In this document: positions 5,966 to 11,577 of the stretch, one piece after another
Layout of the letters: each line of letters begins with the position of its first letter
Numbering within the stretch: position 1 is the stretch's first letter
NCBI GenBank assembly: GCA_024643945.1
Contig: JAHELX010000136.1
Coordinates: forward strand, 1-11,577
Direction: 5' to 3'
Length of the DNA stretch: 11,577 bases
Origin: Anaerolineales bacterium
GTDB lineage: Bacteria > Chloroflexota > Anaerolineae > 4572-78 > NAK82
Made by a program: the position numbers and the translations under genes
The notes under the pieces: model-generated
Databases searched by the model: none
What the model was told of the DNA's origin: nothing
Seen by the model: the letters and a program-made list of their open reading frames with translations, nothing else

Positions 5966-7308
5966 GGCAGACGCCGCGTCAACAGCGCCCCCACACCGAT
6001 AAACGACGCGGCGATGAGAAACAGCGCCGGGTACGACCAGCGTTGCAATAACGCGCCGGCTGCCAGTGATAGAAACGCCACCGGCAGGATCAGCACGGCG
6101 TTCAGCGCGGCGTAAGTGGGACGCTCGGCGGCAGGGGCCAACTCCAGCAATGCGCTGGAAAAGCCTACGTCGCGTCCGTTGAAAGTGGCCCCGCCCAGGA
6201 AGATCACCGGCAGCAGCCCGGCCCATCCCAGACGCCCCAGTAGAATCGCCGACAGCGGTGTCAACATTGAGGTGACAGCGCAGGTGGCGAGCATACGACG
6301 GCTTCCATACCGGTCTACCAGCCGCGCCCAGACCAGGTTAGCCAACACGCCGCCCAGCACCTGAGCCAGCACGAACCAGCCGATGGCCCCCGGCGGCGCG
6401 CCCAGCTCTTGCCGGGCGTAGACAATGTAAAACGGTAGCACCATCAAGCTGAAGCCGGTGAGAAACTGCACGCCGATCAACGTCCGCAGGCGATGCGCCG
6501 ATTTCAGAAGTTGCTCGCGATACACCCGCCACGATGGAACCTTCCCATCGGCGTCGGCGCGAGGCGGCTCGCGGATGAGCCAGAAGCCCAGCGAGGCCAC
6601 GAGCAGCGAGAGCGCCGCCAACCCAAAGAGCAGCGCATAGTTGGTCGGATAGGCCATACGCACCAGAACTCGCTGCGCCAACAGCGCCGCGCCCACGGCC
6701 AGCGGCCCGGCCAAAGCCTGCCGCCCACCAAAGAAAGCGCCGCGTCGCTCCTGCGGGATGACCTTGCCGATGATGTCGGTGTAGGGAACGCCGCCCAACC
6801 CGCCGCCGGCGTAAAAGACGGCCAGCAGCCCCACCAGCACCCAGGCCAACACCCGAGGGCGGCTGGCCCCGATGGCATAGGTCAGCCCGGCCAGCGCGCC
6901 CCAACTGGCCACACGCAGGTAGATGGCTAACATCAAGTAAGGCATCTTGTACGGGCGCGGTTCGATCCAGCGGGCGACGAAGAGCTGCGGCAGCGCCCCG
7001 GCCACCATGAGCACCGTCGCAAGACCGCCCACCCAGATCGTCGAGCCGGTCAGGTCGGCGACGAAAGCTGCGACGACCGTCGCCGGCTGGGTGAGAGCCG
7101 TCCCCAGGGCCAGGAACGCGCCGTGCCACAGCGCACTGAAAAAGTTGCGCCGCTCCAACGGAGTCAAGCTCGTACTCACAACCCCGGCATCCTCAACAAA
7201 AGCCGCAAGCAGTCGGGGCGCAGGTTGAACATCGACGCATGCCGCCGGGACTCCCGACAAACCTCCCCGGACTTGGCCGCCGGTTCCTCCATCAGTTGAC
7301 TTTTGCAT
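5938..7308 (-). CDS. Major facilitator superfamily transporter
   Basis: A very hydrophobic protein of 456 residues from the longest start, with about 12 predicted membrane segments arranged in two halves. They are separated by the charged loop REPPRADADGKVPSWRVYRE near the middle. The loop after helix 2 carries ARWIEPRPYKMPY, in the place of the MFS motif A region, and a second motif A-like site is LVDRYGSRRMLAT. It would move a small solute across the cytoplasmic membrane by proton coupling; the substrate is unknown. The ATG at 7308 overlaps the upstream gene by 17 bases and yields a polar 43-residue leader that the family lacks. GTG at codon 44 (position 7179) gives a normal 413-residue protein (VSTSLTPLERRNFF), so that start may be the true one. 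The C-terminus lies inside the inverted repeat. This is the most GC-rich gene of the window. Confidence 0.9.
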   Translation of the reverse strand: MQKSTDGGTGGQVRGGLSGVPAACVDVQPAPRLLAAFVEDAGVVSTSLTPLERRNFFSALWHGAFLALGTALTQPATVVAAFVADLTGSTIWVGGLATVLMVAGALPQLFVARWIEPRPYKMPYLMLAIYLRVASWGALAGLTYAIGASRPRVLAWVLVGLLAVFYAGGGLGGVPYTDIIGKVIPQERRGAFFGGRQALAGPLAVGAALLAQRVLVRMAYPTNYALLFGLAALSLLVASLGFWLIREPPRADADGKVPSWRVYREQLLKSAHRLRTLIGVQFLTGFSLMVLPFYIVYARQELGAPPGAIGWFVLAQVLGGVLANLVWARLVDRYGSRRMLATCAVTSMLTPLSAILLGRLGWAGLLPVIFLGGATFNGRDVGFSSALLELAPAAERPTYAALNAVLILPVAFLSLAAGALLQRWSYPALFLIAASFIGVGALLTRRLPDPKGLGNL

Positions 7309-7999
7309 CTCCGCTATCCCGAAGCGTCTCTACACCAGCCGGAGAAAGACTGTCTATCAGCAGCCCCTTGAAGCGGTCAAGGGTGATGGGGTGGAATTCC
7401 ACCTCCAGGCCCGTCCAGTCGAACAGTTCCAGGATCTCTTCGCCGTGTTGGATCAAATACTCCTCGGCGATATCGAGGCCGTCCACGACGACGATCTTGT
7501 CGTAGAACCCCGGAAAGTTCGCGTTGGCGTCGGCGTTATCCCAGCCGAAATATCTCTGATAGACCGCCTTCCAGCTCTTAAGCCAGCCCGGTGTGAACCA
7601 GAGGATCTTGTCTTGCCTACCCCCGCCGATGCACTGCCGATCCTCGAAACCGGCCAGCATGTCGTAGCCGTACTCTCCCTGCACCCTGACGATCCCCTGG
7701 CCATGGGCGTGTAAGATCGAATCCAACCGCTTGAGCGGATCATCGGTGTTGACGTAGCACTTCTTCCCATACACGACGATGATCCTATGTTCGGGGCACC
7801 ATGCCCGGGCCTGCGTCAGCCTCCTGAGAAGGTGCTCCTCCAGTTTGTGCGGCAGGGCGTGCAGTCCCGGCGGCGTGAAAAGAACCCGGCGTGGATTCAA
7901 GAAGCCGGTCTGCATCAGGTGGCTTATCTCCGGGTGCAACATGCCGCAAGATATGATGCAGCGGTCCTCAAATGTTGTGAGACGGAGCATCCCAGCCAT
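7292..7999 (-). CDS. DUF1638 protein
   Basis: A 235-residue soluble protein. The DUF1638 pattern is visible as ISCGMLHPEI near 16-25, a PPGLHALP segment near 43-50, VVYGKKC at 75-81, GYDMLAGF near 111-118 and WFTPGWLKSW at 134-143, with a C-terminal part holding VEFHPITLDRF. Conserved cysteines (18, 81, 123) and His22 could bind a metal or cofactor, which is inference. DUF1638 genes are often found beside methylamine or corrinoid methyltransferases in anaerobic bacteria and methanogens, but the biochemical role is not established. ATG at 7999 has a strong GGAGG eight bases upstream. The longer frame to 8023 begins with TTG lying before that ribosome binding site and is unlikely. The gene ends inside the annotated 5' end of the transporter. 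It stands 40 bases after cooT and probably belongs to the same transcript. Confidence 0.82.
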   Translation of the reverse strand: MAGMLRLTTFEDRCIISCGMLHPEISHLMQTGFLNPRRVLFTPPGLHALPHKLEEHLLRRLTQARAWCPEHRIIVVYGKKCYVNTDDPLKRLDSILHAHGQGIVRVQGEYGYDMLAGFEDRQCIGGGRQDKILWFTPGWLKSWKAVYQRYFGWDNADANANFPGFYDKIVVVDGLDIAEEYLIQHGEEILELFDWTGLEVEFHPITLDRFKGLLIDSLSPAGVETLRDSGDAKVN

Positions 8000-8021
8000 C
8001 CCTCTTTCCTCCCTCCCTGGC

Positions 8022-8039
8022 AATCGGCCTTCGCCGATT
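8022..8039 (-). repeat. Small hairpin between cooT and the DUF1638 gene
   Basis: AATCGGC and GCCGATT flank a four-base loop, and the first base of the arm is adjacent to the cooT stop codon. On the transcript the loop is GAAG. No U-tract follows, and the DUF1638 ribosome binding site starts a few bases later. It may tune expression of the downstream gene or protect the upstream mRNA rather than terminate. Confidence 0.4.
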
Positions 8040-8273
8040 TCAGGCAGGCTCGCCCTTTTGTCTTGTCTTTTGGTATGAATCAGTGGCCACCTTTTCTAGA
8101 ATGATCGAACCGTTCACTAGATCGATGCTCTTAATGTTGGCCTGAAACAGCCTGCTTTCCCCCATAAGCGTGATCAACTGAAGCCCGTGGCTTCCAGGCT
8201 TGATCCAGGCCACATCATGCATCACCTCTTCTTTTTGGCCATTGTGGTCAACGTAGACAGTAGCTAAACACAT
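8040..8273 (-). CDS. cooT: CooT-family nickel-binding protein
   Basis: A 77-residue protein starting MCLATVYVDHNGQKEEVMHD, typical of the CooT family (annotated earlier as a predicted RNA-binding protein). In Rhodospirillum rubrum CooT is a small homodimer that binds nickel, with Cys2 involved, and helps mature carbon monoxide dehydrogenase. Here Cys2 is present, followed by VAWIKPGSHGLQLITLMGES and an IKSIDLVNGSIILE strand segment, matching the family fold. Two ATG codons are adjacent (8276 and 8273). I choose the second because it puts cysteine at position 2 and gives five bases after AGGAGG instead of two. The upstream CooC-like gene's TAG stop is part of the ribosome binding site TAGGAGG, so the two are tightly coupled. 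A direct role for this protein in nickel delivery here is inferred from the family and the CooC neighbour. Confidence 0.88.
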   Translation of the reverse strand: MCLATVYVDHNGQKEEVMHDVAWIKPGSHGLQLITLMGESRLFQANIKSIDLVNGSIILEKVATDSYQKTRQKGEPA

Positions 8274-8282
8274 CATCGCCTC

Positions 8283-9053
8283 CTAGAGCAACCGATCCCA
8301 TATCCTCCCGATGTTCCCTTCCACCTTGTCGCTACAGATTGGACGCCCTTCCAGGCCTGCCTGAAAAATCTCTGGTTCGTAGCCGATGGATCCGATGACA
8401 GGTATGCCCTTCTCCTCCAATTTTCCTCTTAATCTCAAAGCGATCTCCTCCGACGTAATCTTGTTGAGGATAGCCCAAGCGCTCTCTATGCCAACCTCGG
8501 TAGCAAGGGTTTTGATCTTCTCGGTAAGCTCTAATGAATCGAAGGAGGGTTCCGTCACGATAAGCACACTGTCCACACTTGTCTCAACGCCTCTGCCAAA
8601 ATGCTCTACACCGGCCTCCATGTCGACGAGGGCCACTTCATCCTCCTGCAAGGAGAGCCTCTTCAGAAACTCACGGCTCAGGGCGCCCATGGGGCAGGCA
8701 CAGCCTTCAAGCGATTGGAGGATCTTGCCTATACAAACCAACCTGATGCGATCCTTCTCCACCACGTATGGGAGGGGAAGTTCTCTCGTTTGGATCTTAT
8801 CCCGCGTCAGGACACTCTCTGGGGACTCCGAGTCCTTGGAGAAGGCTTGAAACACCTCCTTTTTCCCCCCAACGAGCTCCAGCAACGGTTTGGGTCTATC
8901 TTCGAAGCCAAGTATTCGATAAAGCCCTGGATTCGACTCATCGGAGTCAACGACTAATATTCGGTACCCTATCTTTCGTAAGCCATTTGCCAGGAGAGTG
9001 ACGATAGAACTCTTCCCACTGCCACCCTTCCCGCAGACTGCAATCTTTTTCAT
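8283..9053 (-). CDS. cooC: CooC/AcsF-like nickel-insertion ATPase
   Basis: From ATG at 9053 this is a 256-residue MinD/ParA-superfamily ATPase beginning MKKIAVCGKGGSGKSSIVTL with the deviant Walker A at 8-15, and VDSDESNPGLYRILGF next. The CxC motif C118-A-C120 in EGCACPMGALSREFL and VDMEAGVEHFGRG at about 142-154 are signatures of CooC and AcsF. These are dimeric enzymes that use ATP hydrolysis to load nickel into carbon monoxide dehydrogenase or acetyl-CoA synthase, with the CxC pair binding the metal at the dimer interface. The reading frame is open 53 codons further upstream, but this extra part overlaps the decayed adenosyltransferase fragment and is not family-like. AAGGGG stands six bases before the chosen ATG. 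Coupling with cooT supports nickel work; the target enzyme is not in the window. This gene is noticeably less GC-rich than its neighbours. Confidence 0.9.
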   Translation of the reverse strand: MKKIAVCGKGGSGKSSIVTLLANGLRKIGYRILVVDSDESNPGLYRILGFEDRPKPLLELVGGKKEVFQAFSKDSESPESVLTRDKIQTRELPLPYVVEKDRIRLVCIGKILQSLEGCACPMGALSREFLKRLSLQEDEVALVDMEAGVEHFGRGVETSVDSVLIVTEPSFDSLELTEKIKTLATEVGIESAWAILNKITSEEIALRLRGKLEEKGIPVIGSIGYEPEIFQAGLEGRPICSDKVEGNIGRIWDRLL

Positions 9054-9150
9054 GCCAAGCCCCTTTCCATTGTTGCCTGAGTCCTCCTCGGCCGCATCTT
9101 CCCTGCCGATAACCTGAATGCGTTCGAGTGCAAACACAAGGCCAGGTATG

Positions 9151-9256
9151 CATTCCGTGTCCCGCCGCACGCAGGGCCAGGCCCAAGGCAGCCGTTGTTT
9201 TTCCCTTGCCATCGCCCGTGTAGACCCTTAGAAAGTCGCTGACGGCCCATGTTCAT
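9151..9256 (-). pseudogene. Cob(I)alamin adenosyltransferase (CobO/BtuR) N-terminal fragment
   Basis: On the minus strand, 9225-9151 encodes 25 residues, VYTGDGKGKTTAALG then LALRAAGHGM. This is the P-loop start of CobO/CobA/BtuR corrinoid adenosyltransferases, which make adenosylcobalamin from cob(I)alamin and ATP. Functional members are about 170-200 residues; similarity here ends after residue HGM. The only plausible start, ATG at 9256 (MNMGRQRLSK), is in another frame and would need a one-base shift at the GG before GTC to join. Upstream in the P-loop frame there is a TGA. No ribosome binding site of note is seen. So both a frameshift and loss of the last five-sixths are present. The rest of the gap to the cooC start at 9053 holds no gene I recognise; it reads through in the cooC frame. 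Confidence 0.7.
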
Positions 9257-9258
9257 GT

Positions 9259-10272
9259 TTATTGCCCATCACGAGGGTAAAGGGTCCACATTCGAGCCAG
9301 TTCGTCTTCCTCGCAGCGGATCTCCGCGTAATGCATTGCCTGGCCGTCCCGCAGCACGCGTACGCCACCACCCTCTGTGACACGACCCGCGAAGGCGAAA
9401 GGCGTCGCCAACTCTTCCAGGGCCTTGCTCACGTCTTCTGCTCGCTCCGGCGGAACGGTGACTGCCAGCGTTCCAGAGGAGATCATCCGCAGCGGGTCGA
9501 ACCGGAACGCCTGGGCGAAGCGAGAGACGACGGAGGGAATCGGCAGTCGAGAAAACTCCACTTCGATACCAACCTCCGATAGATAGGCAATTTCCAGCAG
9601 CGTTTCCAGGATTCCACCGCGGGTCACGTCGTGCATGGCTGTCACACCTTTTGAGGCTAGTACCAATGCCTCCGGAATAACACTGACCCCGGCCATCACG
9701 CGCCGGGCTTCCTCTAACTCCTCCTCACTCAAGCCGAGCGTGCGCCCTACATCGGCGAAATCCTGCGCCAGAATAGCTGTCCCTTCCAGTGCAATCCCCT
9801 TGGTGACCAGCACCTGATCACCTACCCTGGCTCCGCGGGTCAACACCGGCTCACGGCCCGACGCCGTCCCCAGTGCTGTTACGGCGACCAGCGGCCGGGA
9901 GAGTCCTGCTGAATAACCGGTATGCCCTCCGATGATAGACACCCCGATTTCTCTAGCTGCACGACTGGCATCGCGCATAATTTTCTCCAACAGATCGACT
10001 TCTTCCATCCGGGGCACCAGCACCAGTAACTGGAGCCAGCGAGGTTGGATACCACTGGCCGCGACGTCGTTACAGGCCACGTGCACGGCCAGCCAGCCGA
10101 TGTCCCCGATGGCGCCGACGATGGGGTCCACGTGGGAGACAAGGATGTCGCCTCCGACCCGCGTCAGCGCCACGTCCTCGCCGAAAGCGGCACCCAGAAT
10201 GATGTCAGGATGATTGGCCTGGGCGAAGGGGAAGACACACCTCTGCAGGACATCTAGTGAGAACTTTGACAT
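9259..10272 (-). CDS. HypE-like AIR-synthase-family protein
   Basis: A 337-residue protein of the AIR synthase / PurM superfamily (HypE, ThiL, SelD, PurM), which use ATP to activate a carbonyl or carboxyl group. The N-terminal half shows FGEDVALTRVGGDILVSHVD, the aspartate-containing nucleotide/metal region, and WLAVHVACNDVAASGIQPRW, which matches HypE-type sequences. IIGGHTGYS and AMHDVTRGGILETLLE are further superfamily motifs. It lacks the conserved C-terminal Pro-Arg-Ile-Cys of true HypE, the site that carries the cyano precursor, ending PRDGQ instead, so it is unlikely to make hydrogenase cyanide ligands. ATG at 10272 is preceded by AGGAGGTGACG. A GTG six bases upstream is inside the ribosome binding site. 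Its place between the MinD-ferredoxin ATPase and cooC suggests a role in cofactor or metalloenzyme assembly, but the substrate is unknown. Confidence 0.87.
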   Translation of the reverse strand: MSKFSLDVLQRCVFPFAQANHPDIILGAAFGEDVALTRVGGDILVSHVDPIVGAIGDIGWLAVHVACNDVAASGIQPRWLQLLVLVPRMEEVDLLEKIMRDASRAAREIGVSIIGGHTGYSAGLSRPLVAVTALGTASGREPVLTRGARVGDQVLVTKGIALEGTAILAQDFADVGRTLGLSEEELEEARRVMAGVSVIPEALVLASKGVTAMHDVTRGGILETLLEIAYLSEVGIEVEFSRLPIPSVVSRFAQAFRFDPLRMISSGTLAVTVPPERAEDVSKALEELATPFAFAGRVTEGGGVRVLRDGQAMHYAEIRCEEDELARMWTLYPRDGQ

Positions 10273-10310
10273 CGTCACCTCCTAAGGACGCACCCTTCGG
10301 CGACTCTGAA

Positions 10311-11195
10311 TCACGTGACTAAGAAGGTGTCCGTGATATACGTCCATACCTCCCTCAGCGCCTCTGTCACCGGGCCATCGGTGTAGGCGGTGACGGGCAG
10401 GCCGCTTACCATTGCGTCCGTCACCACGGTATCGTAGGGAATGCGGCCCACGACTTCTACATTCCGTCGCCTGCAGAAGTCGATGATCTCACGGGAACGG
10501 GCTGAGTTCAGGTCCGCTTTGTTGATGATCACTAAGGACGGCACTCCAAAGTGATCAGTGGTTGCCATAATGCGATCCAGGTCGTGCACACCAGAGACAG
10601 TGGGCTCCACCACGTGGAGTGCCACGTCCGCACCGGCACACGCAGAGATAACCGGACAGCCGATACCGGGAGGCCCGTCCACCAGCAACAAGGCCGCCTC
10701 CGTGTCTTCCGCAAGGAGTCGAGCCTGCTGCTTGACCAGCGTGACCAGTTTACCGGAGTTCTCCCGGCCAGCGAAAAGTCGCGCATGGAAGAGGGGGCCG
10801 AAGCGGGTGTCGGAGCGAAACCACTGTCCGTCCCGCTGTTCCTTCATATGGATAGCCGCTACCGGGCACTGGTAGTGGCAGGCAGCGCATCCCTCGCAGG
10901 CCAACGTGTCAACCCGGTACACATCGTCGCCCGGAATGATCGCCTCAAACCGGCACACCTGATAACAGGTACCGCATGCGGTGCACTTTGCCGGGTCAAT
11001 CACCGCTACCTTGCCACCTGCAAAGTCCTGTGCCTCTTGCTGGCTGGGAGCGAGCACAAGTTCCAGGTTGGCCGCGTCCACATCGGCGTCGGCCAGGACG
11101 AGACGCAGTTCCCGCGAGGCCAGATGGGCTAGCGCCGCCGCCACGCTTGTCTTGCCGGTGCCTCCCTTGCCGCTGAGAATTACCAATTGCTTCAT
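10311..11195 (-). CDS. MinD-superfamily P-loop ATPase with inserted ferredoxin domain
   Basis: This 294-residue protein starts MKQLVILSGKGGTGKTSVAA with the deviant Walker A of MinD/NifH-like ATPases, then LADADVDAANLELVL. A two-cluster ferredoxin domain is inserted: C71-x2-C74-x2-C77-x3-C81 and C100-x2-C103-x2-C106-x3-C110-Pro. The MinD core resumes with LLLVDGPPGIGCPVI and VVEPTVSGVHDLDRIM. This family (COG1149) occurs in pairs in anaerobes, and a second copy ends upstream at 11448. The exact role is not established; coupling of ATP hydrolysis to electron transfer or to Fe-S protein assembly is plausible. ATG at 11195 matches the family start; GTG at 11201 is better spaced from AAGGA and adds two residues. 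It is separated from the ferredoxin gene by 44 bases and followed by the AIR-synthase-family gene after 38. Confidence 0.93.
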   Translation of the reverse strand: MKQLVILSGKGGTGKTSVAAALAHLASRELRLVLADADVDAANLELVLAPSQQEAQDFAGGKVAVIDPAKCTACGTCYQVCRFEAIIPGDDVYRVDTLACEGCAACHYQCPVAAIHMKEQRDGQWFRSDTRFGPLFHARLFAGRENSGKLVTLVKQQARLLAEDTEAALLLVDGPPGIGCPVISACAGADVALHVVEPTVSGVHDLDRIMATTDHFGVPSLVIINKADLNSARSREIIDFCRRRNVEVVGRIPYDTVVTDAMVSGLPVTAYTDGPVTEALREVWTYITDTFLVT

Positions 11196-11239
11196 GTGCA
11201 CCGATTTCCTTTGTGTCCGTAGCAGTACAGAGCGGGCCG

Positions 11240-11464
11240 CTAGGCTTGGAGTTGGATGGCCTCAACCGCACAGATGCAGGCTGCCGTCCTAACACACTCC
11301 ACCAGCTCATCAGGTACCTGTCCAATCTCAGGGTCGCCATCAATCCGGAAGGCCGGTAGGATGCGGCAGGTGCCGTCTATTTCATCGTCTTCAAAAACCT
11401 CGGCGCAGGCGATGCTACATGACCCGCAACCGATACACTTCTCTTGATCAATCATCACTTTCAT
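11240..11464 (-). CDS. Small ferredoxin, probably single [4Fe-4S]
   Basis: A 74-residue electron carrier. The N-terminal motif C10-IG-C13-GS-C16-SIA-C20-AEVFEDDE belongs to the monocluster ferredoxin type (Fer4_13/15), and the C-terminal half has CVRTAACICAVEAI with cysteines at 57, 63 and 65. The usual Cys-Pro before the last helix is here Cys-Ala, and the total of eight cysteines (also C33) is more than a single cluster needs, so a second or altered cluster cannot be excluded. It lies between two MinD-type ATPases and is likely their electron partner. ATG at 11464 is chosen (AGAGGAAG upstream); a TTG at 11491 adds nine non-conserved residues. It overlaps the stop of the upstream ATPase by 17 bases, which points to one transcript. 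Confidence 0.9.
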   Translation of the reverse strand: MKVMIDQEKCIGCGSCSIACAEVFEDDEIDGTCRILPAFRIDGDPEIGQVPDELVECVRTAACICAVEAIQLQA

Positions 11465-11576
11465 TCGACTTACTTCCTCTGCCGTGTACAAGCTCCTCCA
11501 GACGCTGCCAGAGGGTTGAAAAGTTTGCGCGATAGCCTGGCAGTGCGTCCACCAGCGGCACTCCTTCCGAGTATGC
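11448..11576 (-). CDS. C-terminus of a second MinD-superfamily ATPase (partial)
   Basis: The last 42 codons read AYSEGVPLVDALPGYRANFS, then TLWQRLEELVHGRG and SKSNESDD before TGA at 11448. A YAEGxPLVEALPEY-like segment followed by a final helix with LWxRL is the usual end of the MinD-family ATPases that accompany the ferredoxin-containing type. The rest of the gene lies beyond 11577. The identification rests on a short C-terminal stretch plus the known pairing of these genes, so it is fair rather than certain. It overlaps the ferredoxin gene by 17 bases. Confidence 0.7.
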   Translation of the reverse strand, partial: AYSEGVPLVDALPGYRANFSTLWQRLEELVHGRGSKSNESDD

Positions 11577-11577
11577 T

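Noticed and set aside
6338..7129. Minus-strand frame of 263 codons overlapping the transporter
   Set aside because: It is rich in Arg, Gly and Ala without membrane segments or motifs, whereas the other frame encodes a typical MFS protein.
7309..8023. TTG at 8023 as start of the DUF1638 protein
   Set aside because: It lies upstream of the evident GGAGG ribosome binding site, which serves ATG at 7999.
9054..9212. Extra 53 N-terminal residues on the CooC-like protein
   Set aside because: They overlap the decayed adenosyltransferase sequence, are unlike the family, and a typical MKKIAVCGKGG start with an AAGGGG site occurs at 9053.
9259..10272. Hydrogenase maturation protein HypE
   Set aside because: The C-terminal Pro-Arg-Ile-Cys tail is absent and no hydrogenase or other hyp genes are in the window.
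1..11577. CRISPR arrays, tRNA or rRNA genes, insertion sequences
   Set aside because: No repeated spacers, cloverleaf-like segments, transposase motifs or terminal repeats were seen on reading both strands.

Overview
All recognisable genes lie on the minus strand, so transcription runs from position 11577 towards position 1. The gene content points to a strictly anaerobic bacterium with nickel, Fe-S and possibly corrinoid metabolism: paired MinD-type ATPases with ferredoxin domains, a CooC-type nickel ATPase, a CooT-type nickel protein, a DUF1638 protein and an Fe-S Old Yellow Enzyme. I cannot assign the phylum from the sequence. A Chloroflexota or Desulfobacterota relative would fit, and the large intergenic palindrome at 5933-5965 resembles ones I associate with Chloroflexota, which is weak evidence.

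Right part (11577 to 7292), in order of transcription: the C-terminus of a MinD-family ATPase, a small ferredoxin, a second MinD-family ATPase with two inserted [4Fe-4S] motifs, a HypE-like AIR-synthase-family protein, a broken fragment of a cob(I)alamin adenosyltransferase, a CooC/AcsF-like ATPase, a CooT-like protein and a DUF1638 protein. Spacing is tight and most genes have good ribosome binding sites, so this reads as an operon or part of one. Its probable theme is ATP-driven assembly or activation of a metalloenzyme. No structural enzyme for it (CODH/ACS, hydrogenase or corrinoid methyltransferase) is inside the window.

Middle part (7308 to 3258): an MFS transporter whose frame overlaps the DUF1638 gene, a perfect 15-bp inverted repeat that contains the transporter's stop codon, a class I SAM methyltransferase, and a 660-residue FMN/FAD/[4Fe-4S] ene-reductase of the 2,4-dienoyl-CoA reductase type. 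The last two overlap by ATGA and are probably translationally coupled.

Left part (3257 to 1): an FmdB-type zinc-ribbon protein behind a possible promoter and palindrome, a bifunctional NAD(P)HX epimerase/dehydratase, a stretch of about 380 bp of gene remnants (the C-terminal part of a TrmO/TsaA protein and an internal piece of an MBL-fold hydrolase), and a LysR-type regulator cut by the window edge.

Base composition is uneven by eye. The transporter, ene-reductase and AIR-synthase genes are GC-rich, while cooC, cooT and the NAD(P)HX repair gene are clearly poorer in GC. With three broken genes in 11.6 kb, this suggests a patchwork region undergoing rearrangement and decay.
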